Source: Nitrobacter winogradskyi (GTDB taxonomy: Bacteria > Pseudomonadota > Alphaproteobacteria > Rhizobiales > Xanthobacteraceae). Taken from it: 35,805 nucleotides of DNA. The position numbers and the translations under genes were made by a program. The stretch covers positions 1 to 35,805 of the forward strand of contig NZ_BJNF01000089.1 of NCBI RefSeq assembly GCF_006539545.1, given 5' to 3'. The notes below the pieces were generated by a model that did not search any database, was not told where the DNA came from, and saw only the letters and a program-made list of their open reading frames with translations. Below are positions 22,766-31,536 of this stretch, in pieces; the first letter of the stretch is position 1, and every line of letters starts with the position of its first letter.

Positions 22766-23754
22766 AGTCCGAATAGCCCCCGCCGTATGCCGTCGGTGCG
22801 CGAGATGCGCACGACCTGCTGCTTCTCGCCACCAAGGCGCAACTCTGCGGCGCCGAACAACCGATCGACGACGTAATAAGGTGGCTTCGCCCGGTAGTTC
22901 ACGAGTTGGCTTTCGCCGGTCGGTCCGACGACGAACAGCGGCGGAAGCTCGCCCTGAGCGATGCCGGCGGGAAACTGGATATAGACCTTCTCGCCGTCGT
23001 CGAAGACGCGCACCGGCCGCCATGAGGGCGTATCGCCGGTAATCTCGTAGCGGAACTTGACGCGATCAAGCTCAACCGCATTGGCGACGGGCGTGGCGGT
23101 TTCCGCGCGCTCATTCTGGCGTTGCAACGCCATCAAGCGGTCGTGCGGGTAATGCCAGGAGACCGACGCCATCCACGTCTGCGGCGTAGATGTCAGTTCG
23201 AGCAGATAGGTTCGACGGTTGGTGTTGATGACCAGGTTGGTCTTGAGGTCCGGTCGGGTCGGCTTCACCAGAATGTGCGTCTGCTTGGCATTTCCTGTGC
23301 CGCTCGTCGTGTCGCCGATCACCCAGCGCACGGTGTCGCCGGCGGAGACGGAGATTAGATCCTCGCTCCCTTGAAGCGCGATGTCCGTCACCTTTTCGGG
23401 ACTGGCATAGACCTGATAGAGCGCGCCTGCGGAATAGGGCCAGACCTGCGTGGCATTGATGTAGCCGGATCGAGTCGGCTGGATGCGGGCTGCGGCGTTT
23501 GCACTCGTCACACGCTTTTTCGGATCGGATGCCTCCGGCGTGCCGCCTCTACCGGGCAGCGGCTTCAACTGGCCCGGTAGGGGCAAAGGCTGCGGCAACG
23601 GCACCACTTCGACCGAACTGGCCGGCTCAACGACGCGCGTCGCCTCGAACGGTTCGTCGAGCGAGATTTCCGGCGGCGGCGTCTGGACTGCGCAACCGGC
23701 GAGCAGCGCGGCCGATGACAGCAGAAGAAGACGGATGGGCGACATGCAGGCCAT
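22762..23754 (-). CDS. trbG: TrbG/VirB9 outer-membrane channel component
   Basis: This 330-residue protein begins with a lipoprotein signal peptide: basic start, hydrophobic LLLLSSAALLAGC, so the Cys would carry the lipid. A Pro-rich linker follows, then the VirB9/CagX domain (YQVYASPEKVTDIALQGSED, THILVKPTRPDLKTNLVI, RTYLLELTST and a C-terminal FRYEITGDTPSWRPVRVFDD). TrbG forms the outer-membrane ring with TrbI. The gene sits between trbF (15 nt upstream) and trbI (overlapping). ATG 23754 lies 10 nt after GAGGGAG; the in-frame ATG at 23745 is an alternative. Confidence 0.95.
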   Translation of the reverse strand: MACMSPIRLLLLSSAALLAGCAVQTPPPEISLDEPFEATRVVEPASSVEVVPLPQPLPLPGQLKPLPGRGGTPEASDPKKRVTSANAAARIQPTRSGYINATQVWPYSAGALYQVYASPEKVTDIALQGSEDLISVSAGDTVRWVIGDTTSGTGNAKQTHILVKPTRPDLKTNLVINTNRRTYLLELTSTPQTWMASVSWHYPHDRLMALQRQNERAETATPVANAVELDRVKFRYEITGDTPSWRPVRVFDDGEKVYIQFPAGIAQGELPPLFVVGPTGESQLVNYRAKPPYYVVDRLFGAAELRLGGEKQQVVRISRTDGIRRGLFGL

Positions 23755-23769
23755 AATGCGGTGACTCCC

Positions 23770-24465
23770 TCACGACCCGCCGGGGCCGAGTTCGCGGCTC
23801 CAGTTGATGCCGTTGACAAAAATGCCGAGTGGGTTTTTGCGCAGCCGATCTTCAGTGCGCGGTGGTTGCAGAACGATGGTGAGGATGGCGGTCCAGCGAT
23901 CGGTGCCGGCGAGTTGGTTGTTCTCATAACGCCGCTCGATCCAACGGATTTGGAACGACGATTCCGAGGCCCGCACGACGCTCGTGACTTCGGCGGCGAC
24001 CGATGATTTGCCGACCTTGGAGAATGGGTCGTTGGCGCGCGCATAGTCGTTGAGCGCGGCACCGCCGCGATCGGTGGTGAAGTCATAGGCTTCGAGCCAG
24101 TTCTGGCGTACGACGATCGGATCGGTCGGCAGCGCGCGGACATTCTGGATGAAGCGGGCGAGCGAATGCGCGATCTGCGCATCGGTCGGTCGATAAGCTT
24201 CGATGGCCGGTCCGATCGCTTTGATCTGGCCGAGTTGATCGACCTCCACGACATAGGGCGTCACGGTCGAGCGGCCGGCCAGCCAGAGCAACCCGCCGGC
24301 CATGCCGATGGCGAGCGCAAGACAGCCAAACGACATCAGTCGCCAGTTCCGGGCCTGAATCCGGGCGGAGCCGATCCGTTCGTCCCAAAGCTGGCCTGCG
24401 GCCTGATACGGCGTTGTCGGCTCAGGCGTTTCGGAATAGCGCACGCCCGCGCGTTTGAAGCGCAT
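23770..24465 (-). CDS. trbF: TrbF/VirB8 inner-membrane assembly factor
   Basis: This 231-residue protein has a cytoplasmic N-terminus with the common TPYQAAGQLWDERIGSA stretch, one membrane segment (about residues 43-64, FGCLALAIGMAGGLLWLAG), and a periplasmic VirB8-type domain containing YVVEVDQLGQIKAIGPA and RWIERRYENNQLAG, ending NPLGIFVNGINWSREL. VirB8-like proteins nucleate T4SS assembly and contact TrbI and TrbG. ATG 24465 follows AGGAGG, which overlaps the trbL stop region, so coupling is tight. Confidence 0.95.
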   Translation of the reverse strand: MRFKRAGVRYSETPEPTTPYQAAGQLWDERIGSARIQARNWRLMSFGCLALAIGMAGGLLWLAGRSTVTPYVVEVDQLGQIKAIGPAIEAYRPTDAQIAHSLARFIQNVRALPTDPIVVRQNWLEAYDFTTDRGGAALNDYARANDPFSKVGKSSVAAEVTSVVRASESSFQIRWIERRYENNQLAGTDRWTAILTIVLQPPRTEDRLRKNPLGIFVNGINWSRELGPGGS

Positions 24466-24468
24466 CGC

Positions 24469-25806
24469 TTAGTCCTCCTGTCGCAATGAGGGGTTGGCGC
24501 CCGATCCGCCATGATCGCCGGAGCGCAAGGTGTGCGCGGCCATCGTAGCGCCATGCGTTGCTTGCGAGCCGCGTAAGCCATGCCGAACACGATCCGCCCA
24601 TGCCGGCGCGTTGCCGGAGGCGCCACCAGCGGCCGCGTGCATTCCTGCTGTCGACGCCCCGCCGGTGGCGGTCCATGCGCCGTGCGAACCTCGGGCCGCG
24701 CTCTGCCGCATCGCGCCGGTCATGCGGGACGCGAAGTTGCGGCCAGCCTGGACGAAGGCGCCGCCGCCGGCCCTTGCGACGCCGGCGATGCCGGCGCCGA
24801 CGGCTGCTGCTCCTGAAGTGCCCGATGTTGAACTTCCCAGCGCGAATGCAGTGCGGGCGCCACCCGACATGGACGAAGCAGCTTTGACACCGCTGCTGAC
24901 GGCTGCTCCTCCCAGACGTGTGGCGCCCGCGGCCGCGGCTCCTCCCGCCACGGTCAACCCGCCCGCCGCGAGCGCGGTGCCTGCTGCTGCACCAGCGCCA
25001 AGCTGCGGAGCACCGGAGACAAGTCCGGTGGCGATCGAGGGGCCGAAAATGCCGAGGCCGAGCATGGCGAGCGACGCGAGCATGATCGCAAGTGCATGAT
25101 TGATCGACGGCTCGGACGGTGCTGACGCACGAAACTCAGCGAACAAGCCGTTGCCGATGCCGACGATGACGGCCAACACGAGAATCTTGATGCCGGATGA
25201 GATGACGTTGCCGAGCACCCGTTCGGCAAGGAAGGCGGTTTTGTTCCAAAGTGCGAACGGCACAAGCACGAAGCCGGCCAATGTCGTCAGCTTGAATTCC
25301 AGTAGGGTAACGAAGAGTTGCACCGCCAATACGAAGAAGCTGACGATGACGACCAGCCACGCGAGAAACAGAACGACGATCGTGTCGATATTGGAAAAGA
25401 CGGAGGTGAAGCCGGATAGATCGCCGATCTGCTGGAGGATCGGGCGGCCGGCGTCCATGCCAACCGAGGCGAGTTTGCCGGGCCGCAGAAAGTCATCGGG
25501 CGACAAGCCCGATCCGGCTGCCTTCAGGCCGAGGCCGCTGAAGGAATTGAAGATGATCCCAGCGAGTGAATTAAAATTGTTGATGATGTAGGCGAAGGCG
25601 CCGACATAGAGCACCTTCTTGACCAGCTTGGCGAGAATCTCGTCATTGCCGGCGCCGAACGCCCAGAATAGGCCGGCCAGCGTGATGTCGATGGCGATCA
25701 GCGTGGCGGACAGAAAAGCAATCTCGCCGCTGAGCAGACCGAATCCGCTGTCGATATATTGCGAGAACGTGTCCGTGAAGCGGTCGATGACGGAGAGATT
25801 GTCCAT
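24469..25806 (-). CDS. trbL: TrbL/VirB6 polytopic inner-membrane channel protein
   Basis: This 445-residue protein has the TrbL start (IDRFTDTFSQYIDSGFGLL) followed by five or more hydrophobic segments within residues 25-270 (ATLIAIDITLAGLFWAFG, VVLFLAWLVVIVSFFVLAVQ, LGIFGPSIATGLVSG). The last 170 residues are Ala/Gly/Ser-rich and low in complexity, a usual feature of TrbL tails that vary between elements. VirB6-like proteins form part of the DNA path in the inner membrane. It lies between trbK and trbF with 5-nt and 3-nt gaps. Confidence 0.93.
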   Translation of the reverse strand: MDNLSVIDRFTDTFSQYIDSGFGLLSGEIAFLSATLIAIDITLAGLFWAFGAGNDEILAKLVKKVLYVGAFAYIINNFNSLAGIIFNSFSGLGLKAAGSGLSPDDFLRPGKLASVGMDAGRPILQQIGDLSGFTSVFSNIDTIVVLFLAWLVVIVSFFVLAVQLFVTLLEFKLTTLAGFVLVPFALWNKTAFLAERVLGNVISSGIKILVLAVIVGIGNGLFAEFRASAPSEPSINHALAIMLASLAMLGLGIFGPSIATGLVSGAPQLGAGAAAGTALAAGGLTVAGGAAAAGATRLGGAAVSSGVKAASSMSGGARTAFALGSSTSGTSGAAAVGAGIAGVARAGGGAFVQAGRNFASRMTGAMRQSAARGSHGAWTATGGASTAGMHAAAGGASGNAPAWADRVRHGLRGSQATHGATMAAHTLRSGDHGGSGANPSLRQED

Positions 25807-25811
25807 CGGTG

Positions 25812-26147
25812 CTACTTCGCGTTCGGCTTGGTGGGTTGCGGCTTCGCGGTATCGCGTTGCGGGCTTGTTCCTTCTTTCAGCGAGGGGAACATCTCGACAG
25901 GATGCGGCGTATAGGGTGTCCGTCCGGAGCCCATGAAGCGTTTGCGGCGTGCCTCACTCGCCATCTTGCAAAGCGCGTCGCCGGTGCCGGCCCAATCCTG
26001 TGAGCAGCGCTTCTGCAGGTCGCGCAACCGTTCTGGATCCGCGGCAAGACTGTCGACCGTGTCGGTTGCGTGCGCGGACGAAATGAGAAGGAGCGCACCT
26101 GCGCCGATACTGGCAACGACGCAGAGCCGGGCGAACAGTCCGATCAT
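25812..26147 (-). CDS. trbK: TrbK-alt putative entry-exclusion protein
   Basis: This 111-residue protein starts at ATG 26147 right after AAGGAGG; a longer start at 26162 would overlap that site. It has a signal sequence (LFARLCVVASIGAGALLLIS to SAHA) and a short periplasmic part with two cysteines in LQKRCSQDWAGTGDALCKMA, then a motif RRKRFMGSGRTPYTP and a Lys/Pro-rich tail. The RRRFMGSG-like element is also at the end of TrbJ next door. The position between trbJ and trbL is that of trbK, which in related systems blocks entry of a second copy of the same element. Function is inferred from position. Confidence 0.8.
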   Translation of the reverse strand: MIGLFARLCVVASIGAGALLLISSAHATDTVDSLAADPERLRDLQKRCSQDWAGTGDALCKMASEARRKRFMGSGRTPYTPHPVEMFPSLKEGTSPQRDTAKPQPTKPNAK

Positions 26148-26158
26148 GAGAGCCTCCT

Positions 26159-26887
26159 TCAATTGCGGAACAGACGAACGGTCGATGGCGTGTAGCTGTC
26201 GCCGCTTCCCATGAAGCGGCGGCGCACCTCGCGGGCGCGTTCTTCTTCGGCGATGCTGCGCGCCTGCTCCGTGGCGACGGCGCGGTCTTGCGCAAGCTTG
26301 AGGCGCGCGCTGTCGATCGCTTGCTTGGCGTGAAGCGCCAGAAGCTGATTGGTGGCCTGCGTTGCTTCGAGGATGCCGGCGGCCGATTGGCTGCGGTTGA
26401 CCAGATCGCCGAGGTTATGTTCGTCGGTCGACAGGTTTTCCGAAACCTGCGCCTGCATCTTCAGCGTGGTTTCGAGCGCATCGCGGGACCGTTCCCAACG
26501 CGCCCGCGCGTCTTGGACCATCTGATCGCCGGAGACGGACGCCGCATATTGTTGAGGGTAGAGCTGTTTGAACTGCTGCTCCATCGACGCGACGTCGAAG
26601 CTGAGACCCTTGGCCTCGCCGATGAGGCGTTCCGTCTGAGCGATGGTTCTCTTGAGGTCGTTGAGGACGTTGAAGTCGAGGCTCGTCAGGTTCTTCGCCT
26701 GATTGATGAGCGTCTTGGCCTGGTTCTGGAGAGATGTGATCTGGTTGTTGATCTGCTCCAGCGTCCGCGCGGCCGTGAGCACGTTCTGGCTGTAGTTGCT
26801 GGGATCGAACACCACGAGCGCTGTGGCGGGTGTGGCGAGCGCGATGCCGAGCACACAGGCGCCAGCCAAGAGAAGTGGTGCCTTCAT
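26159..26887 (-). CDS. trbJ: TrbJ/VirB5 pilus-tip-type protein
   Basis: This 242-residue secreted protein starts at ATG 26887, overlapping the trbE stop, with GGAGAC upstream. A signal peptide (APLLLAGACVLGIALATPAT, cleavage near ALV) precedes a long helical coiled region with repeated Asn/Gln heptads (LEQINNQITSLQNQAKTLIN). YPQQYAASVSGDQM and EHNLGDLVNRSQSAAGILEA are typical of TrbJ. It ends with VRRRFMGSGDSYTP. TrbJ proteins are minor pilus or adhesin components needed for mating-pair formation. Confidence 0.93.
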   Translation of the reverse strand: MKAPLLLAGACVLGIALATPATALVVFDPSNYSQNVLTAARTLEQINNQITSLQNQAKTLINQAKNLTSLDFNVLNDLKRTIAQTERLIGEAKGLSFDVASMEQQFKQLYPQQYAASVSGDQMVQDARARWERSRDALETTLKMQAQVSENLSTDEHNLGDLVNRSQSAAGILEATQATNQLLALHAKQAIDSARLKLAQDRAVATEQARSIAEEERAREVRRRFMGSGDSYTPSTVRLFRN

Positions 26888-29310
26888 GACGATGTCTCCT
26901 GATTGTGCGGAAGCTGGCGGATGAGATCGGCGGCCCAATCGAGCCCGCGGGCATCGAGCCAGGCGGTCGGGAAGCCGTCCGAACCGTGAGAGCGGATAAG
27001 CTCGTCCATGAGGCGGTGATCGGTGGGACCGCTTGCGCCGGCGAAGGCGAGTGCGACAGGTCCAAGGTCAAGATCGAACAGGCGATTGCCAAGGCGGGAT
27101 TGGTAGTAGTAATCGCGCCGCGGCTGAGCGCGCGCGATGATGTCGATCTGACGGTCATTGAGGCCGAACCCTTCATAGATGGTGCGAAGCTGTGGTTCGG
27201 TGGCCTGTGGCGACGGCAGGAAGATTCGGACCGGACAGCTTTCGACGATGGCGGGCGCGATGGCCGAGCGCTGGATGTCGGCGAGCGACTGAGTTGCGAA
27301 GACGACGGAGACGTTCTTTTTGCGTAACGTCTTCAGCCACTCACGGATGCGCGCGGCAAAGATCGGATCGTCGAGAAACACCCATGCTTCGTCGAGCACG
27401 AGCAACGTCGGTCGCCCATCGAAGCGTTCGTCGAGCCGGTGAAACAGATAGGTCAGCACCGGCGTCACCGCGTTTGCCGTGTGCATCAGTTCTTCCATCT
27501 CGAAGCCCTGCACGTCGCCGATGCCGAGCCGGTCGTCATCCGCATCAAGCAGGCGGCCGTGCGGACCCGATAGCGTGTAGGGCTGGATCGCCTGACGCAG
27601 CCGGTTGGATTGCAACAAGGTCGAGAGGCCGGTAAGCGTGCGTTCCTCGCGCGGTGCGGACGCGAGGCTCGTGACCGCGGACCAGACCGCGTCCTTCACC
27701 TCCGGCGTGATCTCGACACGCTCATGTCCGAGGAGTCCGGCGATCCAGTCGGCCCCCCATGCACGGGTTTCCTCATCGTCGATGCCGGCGAGCGGCTGGA
27801 CGGCGATCGAGGCCGAGGAGCCAAGGTCATAGTGTTCGCCGCCAAGGCCGAGAATGGTGGCGCGAGCCGAGCCGCCCTTGTCGAAGATGAAGATGCGCGA
27901 GCCCGTATAGCGACGGAATTGCAGCGCGAGAATTGAAAGCAGCACGGATTTGCCGGCGCCGGTCGGCCCGACGATCAGCGTATGGCCGACATCGTCGATA
28001 TGGGTAACGAGGCGGAACGGTGTGCCGCCGACCGTGCGGGTGACGATCAGCGGCGGCGCATCGAGATGGGTGTTTCGTTCCGGTCCAGCCCAGACCGCCG
28101 AGACCGGCATCATGTGCGCGAGGTTGAGGGTCGAGACTAACGGCTGCCGGACATTGGCGTAGGCATGGCCGGGGATCGAGGACAGCCATGCCTCGGTTGC
28201 GTTGAGTGTTTCGGAGATGGTGACGAAACCGCGGCCCTGGATGATCCGCTCGGCCGCCTTGAGCTTCTCGTCGGCCAGGTCCGAGCTTTCGTCCATGACC
28301 GTGACGGTGGCCGTGACGTAACCATAGGCGACCGCGTCGGCGCCCAGCTCCTGCAACGCCTCGTCGGCGTCGGCGGACTTGTTGGCGGCGTCCGAATCGA
28401 CCAGCGAGATCTCCTGCTGATAGATGGTCTCGCGCAGCAGCGTGACGATGCCTTTGCGCTTGGCGAACCATTGCCGGCGCACCTTGGTCAGTTCGCGCTC
28501 TGCTTCCGCTTTGTCGAGGGAGAGAAAGCGGGTCGACCAGCGATAGGCGAAGCCGAGGCGATTGAGGTCGTCGAGCACGCCGGGCCAGGTCGCGGGCGGA
28601 AAGCCGCGAATGGTCAAAACGCGCAGATGCCGATCGCCAAGCATCGGCGCGAGGCCGCCGGTGAAATCGCAATCGGACAACAGCGCATCGAGATGGAACG
28701 GCACGTCGGGGACCGCGACCAAATGGCGCTGCGTGGAGATACAGGCGTGAAGGTAGGTCAGGGTTTCGTCGTCCGCGAGCCAGCGGATTTCCGGCATCAC
28801 CCCATCGAGCAGGTCAAGAAAGCGGTCGGTTTCCGAGATGAAGGCGGCGAGGTGGTCCCGCCAGTTGACCGTACGATGCTCGGTGCTCTCATAGAGGAAT
28901 TGGCCGGCGCGGACCTTGCCCTCGGATGGCGGCAGAAAGGCGAGCGTGATGTGATAGGTGCTCTCGAAATGCGAGCCGCCATCCTCGAAGGCCGCGCGCC
29001 GTTCTTCCTCCACGAGCCATGACGCGGCTTCGGGAAATTCCGAGATGGGATAACCATCGGCGACGCGCCGCTCGGCGTCGACGAACAGCACCCAGCCGGA
29101 GCCGAGACGTTTCAGCGCGTTATTGAGCCGTGCCGTGGTGGCGACCAGTTCGCTTTCCGTCGCGCTGTCCAGATCGGGACCGCGGAACGCCGCGCTGCGT
29201 TGAAATGCGCCATCCTTGTTGAGCACGACACCGGGCGCGACCAACCCTGCCCAGGGCAGATAATCGGCGAGGCTCGCGGGGCGCTTGCGATATTCGACAA
29301 GATTCATCAT
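26884..29310 (-). CDS. trbE: TrbE/VirB4 ATPase of the conjugative T4SS
   Basis: This 808-residue protein has the CagE/VirB4 N-terminal domain (LADYLPWAGLVAPGVVLNKD start, then ERRAAFEDGGSHFESTYHIT) and a RecA-like ATPase with Walker A IVGPTGAGKSVLLS near residue 450 and Walker B LLVLDEAWVFLDD near 640, followed by VSVVFATQSLADIQRSAI. It powers pilus biogenesis and substrate transfer at the inner membrane. Two adjacent ATGs (29310 and 29307) are equivalent choices; trbD ends 4 nt upstream. The stop overlaps the trbJ start. Length is normal for the family. Confidence 0.96.
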   Translation of the reverse strand: MMNLVEYRKRPASLADYLPWAGLVAPGVVLNKDGAFQRSAAFRGPDLDSATESELVATTARLNNALKRLGSGWVLFVDAERRVADGYPISEFPEAASWLVEEERRAAFEDGGSHFESTYHITLAFLPPSEGKVRAGQFLYESTEHRTVNWRDHLAAFISETDRFLDLLDGVMPEIRWLADDETLTYLHACISTQRHLVAVPDVPFHLDALLSDCDFTGGLAPMLGDRHLRVLTIRGFPPATWPGVLDDLNRLGFAYRWSTRFLSLDKAEAERELTKVRRQWFAKRKGIVTLLRETIYQQEISLVDSDAANKSADADEALQELGADAVAYGYVTATVTVMDESSDLADEKLKAAERIIQGRGFVTISETLNATEAWLSSIPGHAYANVRQPLVSTLNLAHMMPVSAVWAGPERNTHLDAPPLIVTRTVGGTPFRLVTHIDDVGHTLIVGPTGAGKSVLLSILALQFRRYTGSRIFIFDKGGSARATILGLGGEHYDLGSSASIAVQPLAGIDDEETRAWGADWIAGLLGHERVEITPEVKDAVWSAVTSLASAPREERTLTGLSTLLQSNRLRQAIQPYTLSGPHGRLLDADDDRLGIGDVQGFEMEELMHTANAVTPVLTYLFHRLDERFDGRPTLLVLDEAWVFLDDPIFAARIREWLKTLRKKNVSVVFATQSLADIQRSAIAPAIVESCPVRIFLPSPQATEPQLRTIYEGFGLNDRQIDIIARAQPRRDYYYQSRLGNRLFDLDLGPVALAFAGASGPTDHRLMDELIRSHGSDGFPTAWLDARGLDWAADLIRQLPHNQETSS

Positions 29311-29314
29311 GTCG

Positions 29315-29578
29315 TCACGCCTCCAGAAACGCGCGATGCTTCAGGTGGCGGGAGAACACCTCCACGAACTGCGGATCGGCCTTCGCGCCCCAGACCGCGA
29401 GCGCATGGCCTGCGATCCAGAACACGATTCCGCCGATCCACAATTGCAGACCGATGCCGACCGCCGCCGCCAGCGTGCCGTTGACGATCGCAATCGACCG
29501 CGGTGCGCCCCCCATCAGAATCGGTTCCGTCAGCGAGCGGTGCAGCGGCACTTCAAATCCGTCGACATGCCCGGCCAT
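29315..29578 (-). CDS. trbD: TrbD/VirB3 small inner-membrane protein
   Basis: This 87-residue protein has the TrbD signature: FEVPLHRSLTEPILMGGAPR at the N-terminus, then two closely spaced membrane segments (IAIVNGTLAAAVGIGLQLWI and GGIVFWIAGHALAVWG), and KADPQFVEVFSRHLKHR at the end. VirB3-like proteins work with VirB4 in pilus assembly. Its ATG overlaps the trbC stop by one base (TGATG), so translation is coupled. Confidence 0.93.
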   Translation of the reverse strand: MAGHVDGFEVPLHRSLTEPILMGGAPRSIAIVNGTLAAAVGIGLQLWIGGIVFWIAGHALAVWGAKADPQFVEVFSRHLKHRAFLEA

Positions 29579-30078
29579 CAGATCAGCGCTCCGCCGCCAA
29601 AGCTGAAGAAGGACAGGAAGAAGCTCGACGCCGCGAAGGCGATGGAGAGACCGAAGACGATTTGGATCAGCTTGCGGAAGCCGCCGCCCGCATCGCCAAA
29701 GGCGAGCGTCAGCCCGGTGACGATGATGATGATGACGGCCACGATCTTTGCGACCGGGCCTTCAATGCTTTCGAGAACTTTCTGAAGCGGCGCCTCCCAC
29801 GGCATGGAGGAGCCTGCGGCGTAGGCAGGAGAAACCAGAAAGGTGCAGATCAGGAAAACCGCCGATGCGGAAATCCGCTTCTGGAGGTTCGCGCAAATCC
29901 GGAATGCCGACATTCCGGAAAGCCGGCTTCGGAAGTTTCCGCAGATACGGCGAAACGCATGTCCTGATTTGCGGGCTTGCGGATTTACGGAAATGCGCAA
30001 ATCCGGTTCTGCGGATTTACGTTTCTGGTTTGTTCTTGAAACAAGGAAAGACGTGAATGCGGATTTGATGACCTGCAT
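29578..30078 (-). CDS. trbC: TrbC/VirB2 pilin precursor with repeat-expanded leader
   Basis: The mature pilin is ordinary: after AYA cleavage near residue 87, SSMPWEAPLQKVLESIEGP leads into two hydrophobic segments (IVAVIIIIVTGLTLAFGD and IVFGLSIAFAASSFFLSFF). The leader is not. Residues about 18-70 are Arg/Ser-rich and encoded by a cluster of short palindromes (29867-30066). Removing them would leave MQVIKSAFTSFLVSRT joined to SASAVFLICTFLVSPAYA, a usual signal peptide of about 35 residues. The start at ATG 30078 has GGAG upstream overlapping the trbB stop. Total length is 166, against roughly 100-130 usual for the family. Downstream ATGs (for example Met56 within the repeats) could give a shorter leader. 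Confidence 0.88.
   Translation of the reverse strand: MQVIKSAFTSFLVSRTNQKRKSAEPDLRISVNPQARKSGHAFRRICGNFRSRLSGMSAFRICANLQKRISASAVFLICTFLVSPAYAAGSSMPWEAPLQKVLESIEGPVAKIVAVIIIIVTGLTLAFGDAGGGFRKLIQIVFGLSIAFAASSFFLSFFSFGGGALI
29867..30066. repeat. Cluster of short palindromic repeats inside the trbC leader
   Basis: Within 200 nt are several dyads built from GCGGATTT / GGAAATCCGC-type words: GCGGA-AA-TCCGC (29867-29878), a perfect 9-bp hairpin TCCGGAATG-CCGA-CATTCCGGA (29898-29919), the palindrome AAGCCGGCTT (29920-29929), CGGAA-GT-TTCCG just after, and two direct copies of TGCGGATTTACG (near 29979 and 30010). The whole cluster is open in the trbC frame. It resembles the in-frame palindromic elements known from Rickettsia in principle, but the sequence family is different. 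Confidence 0.8.
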
Positions 30079-30082
30079 CTCT

Positions 30083-31054
30083 TTATTCTCCGGTGACGTG
30101 CTCGATCGCGTAGGCGTCGCCGTCGAGGCCCGTGACGCGGATGATGTCCTCGACACGGCGTTTGCTGCCGCGCCCGGCGATGAAGACGATGACGTCGACG
30201 GCTTCGGCAATCAGCGCCCGCGGCACCGTAACGACGGCTTCCTGAATGAGCTGCTCCAGGCGGATCAGCGCGCCGTGCGCCGATCCTGCGTGCAGCGTGG
30301 CGAGGCCGCCGGGATGGCCTGTGCCCCATGCCTTCAGCAAATCGAGCGCCTCGGCGCCCCGCACCTCGCCGACGACGATGCGATCCGGCCGCAGCCGCAG
30401 GGTTGAACGCACCAGGTCGGCGGTCGAGACGGTGTTTGCCTTGGTGCGTAGCGCTACATGGTCGTCGGCAACGCATTGTAGTTCGATGGTGTCCTCGAGC
30501 ACGAGCACGCGATCGCCGGTCTCTGCGATCTCTTGGAGCAGCGCATTGGCGAGCGTGGTCTTGCCGGTCGAGGTGCCGCCGGCCACGATGACGTTGCGCC
30601 GTTGCAGCACCGATGCTTTGAGAAACGCCGCCTGAGCGGCGCTCATGATGCCGTCTGCGACATAGCGGGCGAGTGGAATCACGCCGGCTGCGCGTTTGCG
30701 AATGGCAAAGGTCGGCGCGAATGTGATCGGCGGCAGCACGCCCTCGAAACGCTCGCCGGTTTCCGGCAACTCCGCGGACAGGATCGGATGGTCGCGATCG
30801 ACCTCCAGTCCCACATGGTTCGCCACGACCTTGATGATGCGAGTGGCGTCGTCATGCGAGAGGGTGGCGCCGGTCGGCTCGCGACCAGAGCCGAGCCGGT
30901 CCACCCACAAGCGGCCATCCGGATTGAGCATGACCTCCACGATATCAGGATCGTCCAACGCCGCGACGATTGCCGGCCCCATCGCGCTGCGCAGCATGCG
31001 AAGCTGGCGGTCGCTGACGATGCGGGCGGGCGAGCGCGGCAAGGGGGCGGTCAT
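30083..31054 (-). CDS. trbB: TrbB/VirB11 traffic ATPase
   Basis: This 323-residue cytoplasmic ATPase has an N-terminal domain (LDDPDIVEVMLNPDGRLWVD) and a RecA-like C-terminal domain with Walker A GGTSTGKTTLANALLQEI (near residue 160), the Asp box LVLEDTIELQC, Walker B RIVVGEVRGAEALDLLKAW, and the His box GHPGGLATLHAG. VirB11-type hexamers switch the T4SS between pilus building and DNA transfer. The ATG overlaps the copG stop (ATGA). The gene is the first trb gene after traG and copG, as in related clusters. Confidence 0.96.
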   Translation of the reverse strand: MTAPLPRSPARIVSDRQLRMLRSAMGPAIVAALDDPDIVEVMLNPDGRLWVDRLGSGREPTGATLSHDDATRIIKVVANHVGLEVDRDHPILSAELPETGERFEGVLPPITFAPTFAIRKRAAGVIPLARYVADGIMSAAQAAFLKASVLQRRNVIVAGGTSTGKTTLANALLQEIAETGDRVLVLEDTIELQCVADDHVALRTKANTVSTADLVRSTLRLRPDRIVVGEVRGAEALDLLKAWGTGHPGGLATLHAGSAHGALIRLEQLIQEAVVTVPRALIAEAVDVIVFIAGRGSKRRVEDIIRVTGLDGDAYAIEHVTGE

Positions 31055-31536
31055 AATGGCGCCGCCTCTGCGTCGGTTTCGTCCGGAGCGGTCGTTTCCT
31101 CGTCATCCACGCCGACGAAATCGCTTTCGTTCGGAGCGATCTCTTCATGGACCTGGCGCACAAGGCTGCCGCCGCGCTGGAGGTGGCGGCCGAGTTGGTC
31201 GATGAACTGATTGAAGCGCGCACGCCCCTGCGCGCGTGCGGCGGTCTGGTGCGCTTCCGGAATGGGCGCCGACACCGACAGCGTGTAACGAACGAACAGC
31301 GCGACGGTCTCGATCAGGATGGTCTGGTCGCGCTCCAGGCGATCGAACTGGTGGGATAGGCGATCGAGGCGCGAGATGATGGCGGCCTCCCGCCGGTCGG
31401 CGCCGTCCGGAGACAGGAAGGACGACAGCGCCGCCGCGACGATCGCGGATTGGGTCTCGCCCTTCAGCGCCGCAAGCCGGCGAAGCCGCTTCCTGTGCTC
31501 GGGTTCGATGAAGATGTTGAGGCGGGCCTTGCTCAT
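31051..31536 (-). CDS. CopG-type ribbon-helix-helix protein between traG and trbB
   Basis: This 161-residue protein opens with a ribbon-helix-helix fold typical of CopG/Arc repressors: KARLNIFIEPEHRKRLRRLA strand and first helix, then GETQSAIVAAALSSFL. The rest is a helical domain (LDRLSHQFDRLERDQTILIE) and an acidic tail. In conjugative modules with this layout the CopG-like gene lies between traG and trbB, and presumably controls the transfer operon or helps relaxosome formation; neither is proven. Both ends overlap neighbours by four bases (ATGA). Confidence 0.85.
   Translation of the reverse strand: MSKARLNIFIEPEHRKRLRRLAALKGETQSAIVAAALSSFLSPDGADRREAAIISRLDRLSHQFDRLERDQTILIETVALFVRYTLSVSAPIPEAHQTAARAQGRARFNQFIDQLGRHLQRGGSLVRQVHEEIAPNESDFVGVDDEETTAPDETDAEAAPL

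Noticed and set aside
21494-23023. A longer trbI reaching back to 23023
   Set aside because: The extension is an Arg-rich shadow of trbG; the ATG at 22765 overlapping the trbG stop fits the operon and the family N-terminus.
29867-30066. Possible CRISPR array in the repeat cluster
   Set aside because: Repeats are short, palindromic, unevenly spaced and inside the trbC coding frame; there are no regular spacers and no cas genes.
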